Positions 9,051-18,152 of a stretch of 64,000 nt of DNA are shown piece by piece. Location of the stretch: positions 2,542,001 to 2,606,000 of the forward strand of contig NZ_AP023396.1 in NCBI RefSeq assembly GCF_014466955.1. Reading direction: 5' to 3'. Position 1 is the first letter of the stretch. Every line of letters starts with the position of its first letter. Both the position numbers and the translations under genes were made by a program. Below the pieces are notes generated by a model. It searched no databases and was not told where the DNA came from. It saw only the letters and a list, made by a program, of their open reading frames with translations. This DNA comes from Nocardia wallacei (GTDB taxonomy: Bacteria > Actinomycetota > Actinomycetes > Mycobacteriales > Mycobacteriaceae).

Positions 9051-9920
9051 TTGGCCGACGATCCGTGCCATCAGCCGGGTCGCGCGGGTGCGTTGTCCGA
9101 CGGCGCTCCGTTGCGAATACCGTTGCGTGACAGCGATATCCGCGCCTTCGAGGCACTGGTCGCGCCGATGCGGGCCTGGGTGAGCCCGGTGTTCCGCGGC
9201 TTGGACAACATTCCCGCCGACGGGCCGGTGCTGTTGGTGGGGAATCACAATTTCCTGGGTATCGACACCCCGCTGCTGTGGCCGGAGATAGCGCGCACCC
9301 GCGGGCGGCTGGTGCGCGGGCTGGCGGAGAACGTCCTGATCACCGTCCCCGGCGTGCGGCACGTACTGCACCGCATCGGATGCGTGCGCGGCAATCGGGA
9401 CAATTGCCGGACGCTGCTCGAACAGGGCGAGATCCTGCTGGTGTTCCCCGGCGGTGGCCGGGAAGCCGCGCGCCGCAAGGGCGAGAAGTACGTACTGAAA
9501 TGGGCCGGCCGCACCGGATTCGCCCGGATGGCGATCGAGACGGGTACGCCGATCGTCCCGCTGGCCATGATCGGCGCCGACGACGCCTACGACATCCTCC
9601 TCGACGGACAGGACGCCGCGCTGCGTCCGTTACGGGCCCTGGTGCAGGCCGTCGGCCTGCGGCCGAATCTCACCCCACCGCTGGTGACGGGCTTCGGGCC
9701 GACGTGGATCCCGAAGCCGGAACGGTTCTACTACTCCGCCGGTACGCCGATCGAGACCACGCCCTGGGCCGACGCCGACGATCTCGACGCGGCCGCCGAG
9801 GAGCTGGCCGCGGTGGTGCGCAAGGCGCTGGAGGAGGAGCTGACCTTCCTGCTCGCCGAGCGCGACAAGGATCGCGGCCGCACGCTGTTGGGCCGGGCCC
9901 GTGGTGCGCTCGGACTTTAG
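9051..9920 (+). CDS. Lysophospholipid / diacylglycerol acyltransferase-family protein
   Basis: 289 residues of the PlsC/DAGAT-like superfamily, which acylates glycerolipids at the membrane. The catalytic histidine block is GNHNFLGID, with five residues between His and Asp as in the mycobacterial DAGAT-like subgroup rather than the HX4D of classical PlsC. The second block is LVFPGGGREAARRKGEKY, and GTPIVPLAMIGADD follows. The start is TTG 9051, supported by AGGGAGGG 5 bases upstream. Acyl acceptor unknown. An acyl-CoA dehydrogenase gene follows. Confidence 0.85.
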   Translation: MADDPCHQPGRAGALSDGAPLRIPLRDSDIRAFEALVAPMRAWVSPVFRGLDNIPADGPVLLVGNHNFLGIDTPLLWPEIARTRGRLVRGLAENVLITVPGVRHVLHRIGCVRGNRDNCRTLLEQGEILLVFPGGGREAARRKGEKYVLKWAGRTGFARMAIETGTPIVPLAMIGADDAYDILLDGQDAALRPLRALVQAVGLRPNLTPPLVTGFGPTWIPKPERFYYSAGTPIETTPWADADDLDAAAEELAAVVRKALEEELTFLLAERDKDRGRTLLGRARGALGL

Positions 9921-10077
9921 CCAGGTTTACCGGGGTTCAGGACTTCCGCGTCGGTCGCCTTCCCGCTGGTAGTGCAGTTCCGACCCGTTTTACCGGGTTC
10001 GAAGTGAACGGTGATTCGACTTCCGGGTACCGTATGGAGTGAGGCGATGACGCCGATGTGGCACTAGGAGGTTGGCG

Positions 10078-11223
10078 GTGGAGCGCACCCTTTTCGAACC
10101 GGAGCACGATCTGTTCCGGGAGTCGTACCGAAAGTTTCTCGACCAGCATGTCGCGCCGAATCATGCGAAATGGGAAGAGCAGGGCGTCGTCGACCGCGAG
10201 GTCTGGCTGGAGGCCGGCAAACAGGGATTCCTCGGCATGGCGGTACCGGAGGAGTTCGGCGGCGGGGGTGTGAAGGACTTCCGCTACAACGCCATCATCA
10301 CCGAGGAGACCACCCGCGGTCAGTACTCGGGCCTGGGTTTCACCCTGCACAACGATGTGATCGCACCGTACCTGCTGGAGCTCGCCGACGACGAGCAGAA
10401 GCAGCGGTGGCTCCCGGGCTTCTGCTCCGGTGAGATCATCACCGCCATCGCGATGACCGAGCCCGGTACCGGTTCGGACCTGCAGGGCATCAAGACACGC
10501 GCGGTCCGCGACGGCGACGACTGGATCCTCAACGGCGCCAAGACCTTCATCACCAACGGCATCAACTCCGACATCGTGATCGTGGTCGCGCAGACCGATC
10601 CGGAGAAGGGAGCGATGGGCTTCTCGCTGCTGGTGGTCGAACGCGGCATGCCCGGCTTCGAGCGCGGCCGCAACCTCGACAAGATCGGCCTGAAGGCGCA
10701 GGACACCGCCGAACTCAGCTTCACCGACGTCCGGGTGCCCGGCAAGAACCTGCTCGGCACCGAGGGCCAGGGCTTCATTCACCTGATGCAGAACCTGCCC
10801 CAGGAGCGCCTGTCCATCGCCGTCATGGCCGCCGCCGCGATGGAAGGCGTACTGGACCTCACCTGTCAGTACGTCCGCGACCGCAAGGCCTTCGGCAAAC
10901 CCATCGGCGCGCAACAGAATACGCGTTTCGTCCTGGCGGAGCTGGCCACCAAGACCACCGCGGTCCGGGTGTTCGTCGACCGCTGCATAGACCTGCTCAA
11001 CCAGGAGAAGCTGACCGTCGAGGAAGCCGCCATGGCCAAATGGTGGAGCACCGAGGAGCAACTCGACCTCATCAGCAAATGCCTGCAACTACACGGCGGC
11101 TACGGCTACATGCGCGAATACCCGGTCGCCAAGGCATACATGGACGCCCGCGTCCAGACCATCTACGGCGGCACCACCGAGATCATGAAGGAAATCATCG
11201 GCCGCAGCCTGAAACTGGCCTGA
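10078..11223 (+). CDS. Acyl-CoA dehydrogenase (FadE20-like, long-chain type)
   Basis: 381 residues. FAD-dependent alpha,beta-dehydrogenation of acyl-CoA, the first step of beta-oxidation. Signatures are ITAIAMTEPGTGSDLQGI and, at the C-terminus, IYGGTTEIMKEIIGR. The Gly at the usual medium-chain catalytic Glu position (YEGT) matches the long-chain/isovaleryl subgroup, where the base lies elsewhere in the chain. GTG 10078 is chosen because AGGAGG ends 6 bases before it; TTG 10072 would abut the ribosome site. Position after hflX matches M. tuberculosis fadE20 (Rv2724c), as I recall it. Confidence 0.92.
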   Translation: MERTLFEPEHDLFRESYRKFLDQHVAPNHAKWEEQGVVDREVWLEAGKQGFLGMAVPEEFGGGGVKDFRYNAIITEETTRGQYSGLGFTLHNDVIAPYLLELADDEQKQRWLPGFCSGEIITAIAMTEPGTGSDLQGIKTRAVRDGDDWILNGAKTFITNGINSDIVIVVAQTDPEKGAMGFSLLVVERGMPGFERGRNLDKIGLKAQDTAELSFTDVRVPGKNLLGTEGQGFIHLMQNLPQERLSIAVMAAAAMEGVLDLTCQYVRDRKAFGKPIGAQQNTRFVLAELATKTTAVRVFVDRCIDLLNQEKLTVEEAAMAKWWSTEEQLDLISKCLQLHGGYGYMREYPVAKAYMDARVQTIYGGTTEIMKEIIGRSLKLA

Positions 11224-11411
11224 CACAAGGCGGTTCTCGGCTTCAGGACGACACGACCGCGCGGGATCACCTGCTGTGCACCGGATTATTGCCGGGTGTT
11301 GTCGGCTTGCTTCGGATTCCGCGACCGGTCAGCGGGGAGGGGGCCGCAGCACGCGAGCCCGCTGAATGTGGGCTGGGAGTTCGCTGAGGGCCAGTCCCTC
11401 GCCATGTGCCG

Positions 11412-11442
11412 TTGACCTGAACTTCGGTTCGGGTTCTACCGT
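11412..11442 (+). promoter_or_regulatory. MerR-type promoter with 19-bp spacer dyad
   Basis: A -35 box TTGACC (11412-11417) and a -10 box TACCGT (11437-11442) are separated by 19 bases containing the dyad CCTGAAC-TTCG-GTTCGGG. An over-long spacer with a centred dyad is the hallmark of promoters untwisted by MerR-family activators. The FMN reductase gene starts 33 bases downstream. No merR gene is in the window. Confidence 0.6.
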
Positions 11443-11475
11443 CGTGCGGACCAGTAGTTCGAGTGGAGGTGGCAC

Positions 11476-12069
11476 ATGCAAGCCGGACCGATTCGGGTCG
11501 CGCTGATCTGCGGGAGCGTGCGGGAGGGGCGGTTCGGGCCGGTGGTGACGTCGTGGTTGCGGGAGCGGATCGAACGGCGTGACGACATCGACCTGGACGT
11601 GGTGGACCTCGCCGACCTGCCGCTGCCGCTGGCGCAGCAGGCGAAACCGGTGCCGTACGGCGACTACGACGCGCCGCAGGTGCGCGACTGGGCCGCCCGC
11701 GTGGACGCGGCGGACGCGTTCGTGGTCGTGACGCCGGAGTACAACCGCGGATACCCGGCCGGGTTGAAGCTGGCGATCGATTCGGTCCATCCGGAGTGGC
11801 GGGCGAAGGCCGTCGGTTTCGTGAGCTACGGAGGCGTCTCCGGCGGCCTGCGCGCGGTCGAGCAACTGCGGCCCGTCTTCGCCGAGCTGCGCGCGGTGAC
11901 CATCCGGGAGACCGTCGGCATCGCGCAGTTCTGGGAGCAGTTCGACGACGCCGGACGGCCGCGAGACCGGGCGGTGAACCGCGCGGCGGATGTGCTGCTG
12001 GACGAATTGCTCTGGTGGGCAAGGGCATTGCGCTCCGCTCGGGCCGAGATGGCTTATCCGAACGTGTGA
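11476..12069 (+). CDS. NAD(P)H-dependent FMN reductase
   Basis: 197 residues, flavodoxin-like NADPH:FMN reductase family (SsuE/ChrR/YieF group). GSVREGRFGPVV near the N-terminus forms the FMN phosphate loop and TPEYNRGYPAGLKLAID is the family signature. Such enzymes reduce FMN, quinones or chromate; the actual acceptor is unknown. ATG 11476 has GGAGGTGG just upstream. The MerR-type promoter ending 33 bases before the start suggests induction by redox stress or a thiol-reactive compound. Confidence 0.88.
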   Translation: MQAGPIRVALICGSVREGRFGPVVTSWLRERIERRDDIDLDVVDLADLPLPLAQQAKPVPYGDYDAPQVRDWAARVDAADAFVVVTPEYNRGYPAGLKLAIDSVHPEWRAKAVGFVSYGGVSGGLRAVEQLRPVFAELRAVTIRETVGIAQFWEQFDDAGRPRDRAVNRAADVLLDELLWWARALRSARAEMAYPNV

Positions 12070-12208
12070 TCGGTCACCGGTGTGACTCGAAGGTCCGGTG
12101 CCGCGGGGTCGTCAGTGTCTCGACGGCGATATTCTCGCGCAGCCGGGGCGAGGAGGAGGTTCCACTGCCGTTCTGCTCGGCGGCGGCCGACACTCGGTCA
12201 GGATCCGG

Positions 12209-13123
12209 CTAGAGCCGTTCCCACGTGGCGATGTCCATCAGTCGGCTCGCCAATTCCGTGTAGGCCGAGGCTGTTTCGGCATTCGCGATCTGCGCGTTGA
12301 CGTCCGAGTCGAGGATGAGCTGTTCGCGCCAGTGCAGCACCGGTTCCATCGGGGTGGCGCCGAGCAGCGCCGTGGTGCCGAGCCGGTATGCGATGGCGAG
12401 GCGGCGCAGCGCGGCGTCCTGTTCCTGCAACCACGCCGATTGGGCGGCCCGCTGCGCGGCGACGGGGGAGTTGGTGACCGAGACGGCGGTGCGGACGTAC
12501 CGGAGCGAGCCGAGTAGGTCGTCTCGATCGTGTCCGCAGTGGGTGCCCGTCCGCAGCAGTCCGTGCGGACCGTGCACCAGCCCGGCCGCCGCCATGATGT
12601 GCTGGCGGGTCCAGCGATGGAAGATCAACCAGCGTGCGGTCCGCTGCCGCAGCTGCCGCAGCGCCGTCGCCCGCAGCGCGATGTCGAGGGCGGCCGACCG
12701 TCCGGCGCTCAGATCCACCAGCACCACATGGAACTCCTGCTCGAGCGTGAGCAACAGCTCGGCGCACCGGCCGACCACCGCGTCGTCGTATCCGAGGAAC
12801 TCACCGCCGCCCTCGTCACCGGGCAGCAGCACCAGGCGGCCGGCGCGAGATCCTTTGCGGCGCAACTGAGCCCGGTCGGTCGCGGTGCCGACATCGATCC
12901 GGGCGACGGTGCCGTGCGCACCGAGCAGGTACGAGTGCAGCCCGCCGTCGGGCACGCCGTTCCCGGCGGCGCCGATCTCGAAGACCGCGCCGGCGGTGGG
13001 TGAGCCGAAGTCGAAGTCGACATAGGCCACGTCGTGCCCGGCCAGGGTCAGCCGATAGGCGATATTGCAGCTGGTCACCGAGCGTCCGGTACCACCCTTG
13101 TCGGAAGTGGAGAACACCAGCAC
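12209..13123 (-). CDS. SCO2523-family variant P-loop protein (MinD/ParA-like)
   Basis: 304 residues. The N-terminus SDKGGTGRSVTSCNIAYRL is a deviant Walker A motif of the MinD/ParA class: Lys9 of the deviant motif is kept but the catalytic Lys of GK(S/T) is Arg14. YVDFDFGSPTAG resembles the A' motif. Family assignment (SCO2523 of Streptomyces) is from recognition; function is unknown. The GTG start has GAGGAGG 4 bases upstream and lies 9 bases after the stop of the SCO2524-like gene, so the two are one operon. ATP binding with impaired hydrolysis is an inference from the Lys-to-Arg change. Confidence 0.78.
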   Translation of the reverse strand: MLVFSTSDKGGTGRSVTSCNIAYRLTLAGHDVAYVDFDFGSPTAGAVFEIGAAGNGVPDGGLHSYLLGAHGTVARIDVGTATDRAQLRRKGSRAGRLVLLPGDEGGGEFLGYDDAVVGRCAELLLTLEQEFHVVLVDLSAGRSAALDIALRATALRQLRQRTARWLIFHRWTRQHIMAAAGLVHGPHGLLRTGTHCGHDRDDLLGSLRYVRTAVSVTNSPVAAQRAAQSAWLQEQDAALRRLAIAYRLGTTALLGATPMEPVLHWREQLILDSDVNAQIANAETASAYTELASRLMDIATWERL

Positions 13124-13132
13124 GACGCCTCC

Positions 13133-14983
13133 TCACCGCGTGGCGTCCTGGCGCGCGTACACCAGTTCGTCCAGCTGGATCAGTGCCTGGGTGGCCAGGC
13201 TGCACGCGGTGCCGGGCCGGTCGCGCAGCACCTGGCGCGCCCGGTCCAGCGATTGACGGATGCGGTCGACGGCGGTGCGGGCGGGGGACAGGTCGTCACC
13301 CTCGACCTCGAGTTCCTCCTGGTTCAGCAGACGCTCGGCCTCGCTCAGCAGATCCACCGCGCGCGCGATCATCGTCGGCGAGGACAGCGGCGGTTCCTGG
13401 TAGGCACGGTAGGCGAGCACCAGGCATTCCATCACCCGCTCGGTGAGAAACCAGGAGGGACCGTCGGCGACGATCGCCGCGGAGTCCAGCAGCCGGCCGG
13501 GGTCGTCCCACAGCCCGGTCGCGGGACCACGGCGCAGCGCTCGCCCGTCGAGGTTGTCCATGGCCGATTCGGCCAGCGCCATCAGCCGGTCCCGGGTGTC
13601 GACATCGGTGCGCAGGTGCGCAGCCTGCAGGCAGCGCTTCAGCATCATCGTGACGAAATCCGGTACATACCAATACAACCCGGGTCCGTCGCAGATGTCC
13701 TCGCTGCCGGTGAGCCGCAACCGGACGCCGGGATGGTGCAGGGTCGCCGCGGGGTCGGCGGTGGTGACCCGGCTGGTGATGCGGCCGCGCCGGGCGAGCT
13801 GGTCGAATACCGCCACCGCGCGAGTCAGGTCCTCGGTGCTGTCGCGGTAGATCAGGTCCTGGATCAGCATGGCGGTGACCACCAGGCTCGAGTACTCCGA
13901 CTCCTCGCCGTCGGTGGTGCGCCAGGGAATGTCCTCCAGCGGCCAGCGACCGCTGTCGAAACGCGCCACCGTGGACCAGTACTTCCGGCTCAGCTCGAAG
14001 CGCAGTTGCAGCGCGTCGGCGAGTTTGCGCTGCGTGTCGGTCAGCAGGTCCAGTTCCCGGATGCGCTGCGACGACAGGTCGATGATGCCGTCCAGCGCCA
14101 CCGCGGTGAAGTAGAGGTAGGGGCGCGGCTCGGCGTAGCCGGTCACCGTGCCGATCCGGCCGGGGACGAAGGTGACCGCTTCGGCGCCGCGGACGATGCC
14201 CCAGCTCCAGCCGCATTCGAACAGCCGCGCGTCGTCCGCGACATCGATGTCGGTGGTCCGGCCCAGCCTGACCTCGTTGGCGGCCTGCACGCGCAGCCGC
14301 TCCAGCCGGGCGGACAGTTGCCTGATGACCTCGTCGTCGGGCGCGGCACTCTGATTGATCATCTCCAGGATCGTCTGCCCCGCATCCGATTTCGGATCGG
14401 GCGTGTGAATGACGAAACTTCGCACCAGCCCCGCCATCGCGCCGGTGAGTCGCGCGCCGACCTGTTCGATCACCACCGGGATGCGCTGCCGCAGCCGACG
14501 CGCCTCCGCCTGGACCTCGGCGCTGACGGACCGCTCGAAGCCCCGCAGGAAGCGCAGCGCCGCGATGCACAGGCTCAGCGACATCGAGTACGAGTCGACG
14601 ACTTCGATGTCCAACTGGGCAGCGGTGGGCGGCATTTCGTCCGCGCCGCGCAGGTAGCCGCCGGCGGCGAAGATCGGTTGACCGTCGGTGTCGGTATAGC
14701 GAGCGAGATAATCCTCGAGCAGGCCGACCAGGACGCCGCCGATGCGTCCCTCCGCGCCGAAGGGAGCGAGCGCGGCCCGGACGTCATCGGCGATGTCGTC
14801 GGGCTGGTCCAGCGCGAAGGCCTCGATCTCGGTCGCCGGATACAGCAGGCACAGGAGCTGTTCGGCGTCGCTGACCGAGTTGGCGCCGTCGCGCCCGCCC
14901 CAGGTCCACTTCTCGTCGCGATACGAGCAGTCGAGCACCGCCCGCCACAGATCCAGCAGCTGTTGCCGCGGGCGAATTCTCAT
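13133..14983 (-). CDS. SCO2524-family protein
   Basis: 616 residues, mostly helical, with no signal peptide or membrane segment and no enzyme motif I can name. The N-terminus (MRIRPRQQLLDLWRAVLDC) and size fit the SCO2524 family, normally encoded next to the variant P-loop protein, as here. ATG 14983 follows a GGGACAGGG run; the longer upstream frame lacks a better start. The fixed pairing suggests that the two proteins act together. Role unknown. Confidence 0.75.
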   Translation of the reverse strand: MRIRPRQQLLDLWRAVLDCSYRDEKWTWGGRDGANSVSDAEQLLCLLYPATEIEAFALDQPDDIADDVRAALAPFGAEGRIGGVLVGLLEDYLARYTDTDGQPIFAAGGYLRGADEMPPTAAQLDIEVVDSYSMSLSLCIAALRFLRGFERSVSAEVQAEARRLRQRIPVVIEQVGARLTGAMAGLVRSFVIHTPDPKSDAGQTILEMINQSAAPDDEVIRQLSARLERLRVQAANEVRLGRTTDIDVADDARLFECGWSWGIVRGAEAVTFVPGRIGTVTGYAEPRPYLYFTAVALDGIIDLSSQRIRELDLLTDTQRKLADALQLRFELSRKYWSTVARFDSGRWPLEDIPWRTTDGEESEYSSLVVTAMLIQDLIYRDSTEDLTRAVAVFDQLARRGRITSRVTTADPAATLHHPGVRLRLTGSEDICDGPGLYWYVPDFVTMMLKRCLQAAHLRTDVDTRDRLMALAESAMDNLDGRALRRGPATGLWDDPGRLLDSAAIVADGPSWFLTERVMECLVLAYRAYQEPPLSSPTMIARAVDLLSEAERLLNQEELEVEGDDLSPARTAVDRIRQSLDRARQVLRDRPGTACSLATQALIQLDELVYARQDATR

Positions 14984-15281
14984 AGTCCCCTGTCCCTCGC
15001 CCCGCATCCGGCCGTCGCCACCGGACGTCACCTGAAGTGTGCTCCGCCCCGACCGCGCCGGTCCAGGAAATGATCGAACCCGGGCCCGAGACACGCTGCG
15101 CACCACCACCTTCCGACGCCCGTACCTCCCGAGAAGTCCGGGTGGCGCGGCGCGGCTGCGGGTGATCGACGAGTCCGGGCGTACGGGGAGTCCGGAGATG
15201 GCGCAGGTGGTACGGGAGTCCGGGGAGGGCGCGCTAGGGTTGCTGGGGTCGGAGTGTCGGTGTGATGGCAGGGAGGCAGTG

Positions 15282-15638
15282 GTGGATTCCAAGTCGGTGC
15301 TGGGCAGGGTGGTGCGGGGGTTCAACGCCGGAGTCGTGGCGTTGACCGAGGCGCCCGTCGTCGGTCCGTTGCTGGGGAAGAGCTTCGTGACCATTACCTA
15401 TGTGGGGCGCAAGTCGGGGAAGACGTTCAGTACGCCGGTGAACTACCGGCGGAAGGGGGACGAGTACGTCATCGGGGTCGCCATGCCGGACAAGAAGAAC
15501 TGGTGGCGGAACTTCCTGGGCGAGGGCGGCCCGATCACCCTGCACCTCGCCGGCGCCGACCGGCACGGTCACGCCGTGGCCGACCGCGACGAACGCGGCC
15601 GCGTCACCGTGCGCGTGCGCCTGGACGAACCGAGCTGA
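15282..15638 (+). CDS. Deazaflavin-dependent nitroreductase-family protein (DUF385)
   Basis: 118 residues, the second split-barrel DUF385-type protein in the window. TYVGRKSGKTFSTPVNY and NWWRNFLGEGGPITLHL are the family landmarks for F420 contact. It is divergent from, and only distantly similar to, the protein at 1866-2273. GTG 15282 has GGGAGG 5 bases before it. The preceding 298-base intergenic region, facing the SCO2524-like gene, shows nothing else I can support. Substrate unknown. Confidence 0.78.
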   Translation: MDSKSVLGRVVRGFNAGVVALTEAPVVGPLLGKSFVTITYVGRKSGKTFSTPVNYRRKGDEYVIGVAMPDKKNWWRNFLGEGGPITLHLAGADRHGHAVADRDERGRVTVRVRLDEPS

Positions 15639-15805
15639 TCGAGGCGCCGCGAGCCGTCACGCGCGGATTGCCTTGTGACAGCGCCCCAACCGCGGGCCCG
15701 GCGATTCGTGAGTTGTCCATCCGGGGATGCGGCGGTCGACATCCGGGCTTAATGTTGTTGGTGCGCAAGGTTGTTGCTTCTACGGTCGCAGGGGGACCGG
15801 GCACA

Positions 15806-15826
15806 GTGCCCGCGCGGGGCGGGCAC
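15806..15826 (-). terminator. Hairpin downstream of the DUF397/methyltransferase/XRE operon
   Basis: Perfect arms GTGCCCGC (15806-15813) and GCGGGCAC (15819-15826) with a 5-nt loop, 54 bases past the DUF397 gene stop on the reverse strand. No clear U-tract. Confidence 0.4.
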
Positions 15827-15879
15827 CAGCCGTGGATACGCGTGATCCCTGATACGAGCGTGGACGGTTTTCGGTCGCG

Positions 15880-16266
15880 TCAGGCGTGGTCGAATTCGTG
15901 GTTGCGCACCCCGTGGTGGAAGGCGTCGAGTTCGTCCTGGTCGAAGACGAGCTCGACGCCGTCCACCGGTTGCGGTGTGGCGGCGCGGAAGACGTACCGC
16001 CCGTCGGCGCGATGGGTGACCGTGAGCGGCGAGCGTGTGCCGTTGCCGCGCACGGTGTCCTGCAGGGCGTCGAACTGTTCATCGGTGAACAACAGCAACT
16101 CCTCGACCGGCAGCGCCGTGGCCGGGGTGGTGTGGTCGGTGGCGCGCTTGTCGTCCCAGACCGCGGTCCAGCCCTGCTTGCGCGCGACACGCACACAGTT
16201 CTGATTGGGTGAGCTCGCGCTCGCCTTGCGGAACTCGCCCGCGGTGAAGGTAGGTAGCAGCGTCAT
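15880..16266 (-). CDS. DUF397 domain protein
   Basis: 128 residues. The first half is a recognisable DUF397 unit (EFRKASASSPNQNCVRVA, then a WDDK block and a TDEQFDALQDTVR helix). The second half (YVFRAATPQPVDGVEL then FDQDELDAFHHGVRN) looks like a second, decayed copy of the latter part of the same unit. DUF397 proteins are typically paired with XRE-DUF5753 regulators in actinomycetes and are thought to be their partners; here the XRE gene is two genes upstream. Start ATG 16266 has AAAGGG upstream. Confidence 0.8.
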   Translation of the reverse strand: MTLLPTFTAGEFRKASASSPNQNCVRVARKQGWTAVWDDKRATDHTTPATALPVEELLLFTDEQFDALQDTVRGNGTRSPLTVTHRADGRYVFRAATPQPVDGVELVFDQDELDAFHHGVRNHEFDHA

Positions 16267-16336
16267 TGGTGGTGCCCTTTCTACAGAGTAAAGCTGCAGA
16301 CGCGCGAAGCTGACGCCCGTGCGACTGCGGGTATAC

Positions 16337-17155
16337 CTATGGCTTATAGCCAACCGCCGCGAAATTACACGGCCGTGCCGGATCCTGCGGATCCACCGGC
16401 CGCTCGGGCCGCCAGTCCGGCGCGTAGACGAGGCCGGGCTCGACGAGTTCGAGGCCGTCGAAGAAGGCGGCGAAATCGTCGCGGTTGCGGGGGATCGCCG
16501 GATCGGAGGTGTTGCGGTACAACTCCACGAGTTCGCCGATGCGCTCCTGAAGTTCCGGATCGGCGTCCTGCAGCGAGCTGTGACTCATGGCCACATAGCT
16601 GCCCGCCGGAATGCGTTGGCGCAGTTGCCGCATCAGCTCGTAGGGTCCGTCGCTGTCGGGGACGAACGGCCAGACGCTGACGATGAGCAGGCCCAGCGGC
16701 TCGTCGAAGTCGAGTAGACGGCGGGTCTCCGGATGATCGAAAATGATGTCGGGACAACGCAGATCGGCCTCGACGATGGCGGTACGATCCAGCACCTGCT
16801 GCCGTAGTAGCAGGTCGTGGGCGCGGTTGACCGCCTCCATGTCGTTGTCGACGTACACCACCCGGGCATCGGGCACGGTCGTGCCGACCACCTCGTGGGT
16901 GTTGCCGACCGTCGGCAGCCCGGAGCCGATATCGAGGAACTGCCGAATACCTTGGGACACCATGAATTTGACGGCGCGCTGCAGGAATTCGCGGTTGTGG
17001 TGGGCCCAGGTGTCGGCGTACGGGAACACCTGGAAGATGCGTTCGCCGAAGATCTTGTCGACATCGAACACGGCCTCGCCGGACAGGTAGTAGTGGTACA
17101 TCCGGGCGGCCGACGGCCGGCTGGCGTCGATCTCGCGGGATTCGAAGTCGCTCAT
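16337..17155 (-). CDS. SAM-dependent methyltransferase (PF04672 type)
   Basis: 272 residues. Class I methyltransferase of the actinobacterial PF04672 (DUF574) family: ARMYHYYLSG near the N-terminus, the SAM-binding motif FLDIGSGLPTVGN, and VVYVDNDMEAV for the ribose-binding acidic residue. The substrate of this family is unknown. ATG 17155 is preferred, with GGGGG 6 bases upstream; ATG 17167 is an alternative. Lies between the XRE regulator (36 bases) and the DUF397 gene (70 bases) on the same strand, consistent with one transcript. Confidence 0.85.
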   Translation of the reverse strand: MSDFESREIDASRPSAARMYHYYLSGEAVFDVDKIFGERIFQVFPYADTWAHHNREFLQRAVKFMVSQGIRQFLDIGSGLPTVGNTHEVVGTTVPDARVVYVDNDMEAVNRAHDLLLRQQVLDRTAIVEADLRCPDIIFDHPETRRLLDFDEPLGLLIVSVWPFVPDSDGPYELMRQLRQRIPAGSYVAMSHSSLQDADPELQERIGELVELYRNTSDPAIPRNRDDFAAFFDGLELVEPGLVYAPDWRPERPVDPQDPARPCNFAAVGYKP

Positions 17156-17191
17156 GACAACCCCCATTACTCGTTGATTACGGACGATTCG

Positions 17192-18091
17192 TCACGTGGT
17201 GAATGTCTTGCGGCGGAACGACCGGGCGATGTGCTCGATGAAGGTGCGGGAATCCTCGGCGCTCAACGCCGCCGCGGACAGCCGCGTCCACACCGTCTCC
17301 CGGGCCGTGACGGCCGGCTTGTCATCGATGTAGCGGATATCGCCCTGGCTCTCCGCGATCGCCATGTCCAGATCGCCTGCCGCGCCCGGTGACGGGACCC
17401 GCACCAGCGTGAAGCGGTCCTCCATGCCGGCGCCGTGTGTGGTCACGGTGAACGGCAGCACCTGGATGAGGATGTTGGACCGTTTGGACAGCGCGAGCAG
17501 ATGCTCGAGCTGCTCCAACATCACTGTGCGGCCGCCGTATTCGCGGCGCAGGCACGATTCGGACAGGATCGCCCGGAACTGCGGCGGCTGCGGCCCGAGC
17601 AGGATCTCCTGCCGCGCCAGGCGCGCCTGCACCGAGTCCTCGATGGTGATCTGCTCGGCGCCGGGCTCGCCGGGCTGCTCGGGCTCGTGCAGGGCGCGGA
17701 TGTAGGACTCGCACTGGACCAGTCCGGGCATGATCTCCGCCTCGGCGACGCGCAGCAGGCTGGCGTGCGCCTCCAGGTCGACCAGCAGCCGGAGGTCTTC
17801 GATGTAGGCGCGGCGGTATCCGGAGTTCCAGAAACCGCGCTTGTGATTGTCGCGGCGCAGTTCTTTGAGGGCCTCGAGATAACCGGGATCGGTGAAACCC
17901 AATTCGGTGGCAAGCCGCTCCAGATCGCCGACCGTGATCGACCCGACGCCGTTGGTGAGCATGGCGATTCGGCTCTGGCTGGTCTCGATGATCTTCGCGG
18001 CCTCGCTCTGACTGACCTCCGCCGTATTGATCATGTGCTCGATCTCGCGGCCCAGCAATAGTTTTCGCGCCGTGCGTAATCGTGTACCCAT
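17192..18091 (-). CDS. XRE-family regulator with DUF5753 domain
   Basis: 299 residues. The helix-turn-helix spans about residues 20-75 (VSQSEAAKIIETSQSRIAML, GSITVGDLERLATELG) and the C-terminal two thirds are the DUF5753 sensor-like domain (EAEIMPGLVQCESYIRAL, ILSESCLRREYGG, LPFTVTTHGAGME). Such proteins are abundant in morphologically complex actinomycetes and usually partner DUF397 proteins. Its upstream region contains GTGATA/TATCAC elements suited to autoregulation and control of the divergent small genes. Confidence 0.88.
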   Translation of the reverse strand: MGTRLRTARKLLLGREIEHMINTAEVSQSEAAKIIETSQSRIAMLTNGVGSITVGDLERLATELGFTDPGYLEALKELRRDNHKRGFWNSGYRRAYIEDLRLLVDLEAHASLLRVAEAEIMPGLVQCESYIRALHEPEQPGEPGAEQITIEDSVQARLARQEILLGPQPPQFRAILSESCLRREYGGRTVMLEQLEHLLALSKRSNILIQVLPFTVTTHGAGMEDRFTLVRVPSPGAAGDLDMAIAESQGDIRYIDDKPAVTARETVWTRLSAAALSAEDSRTFIEHIARSFRRKTFTT

Positions 18092-18152
18092 GCCGGTCGG
18101 CGTGCCGGCGAACCGAGACGCCTGAACCCCTTCCGCCCCAACCTCTTTCGCT

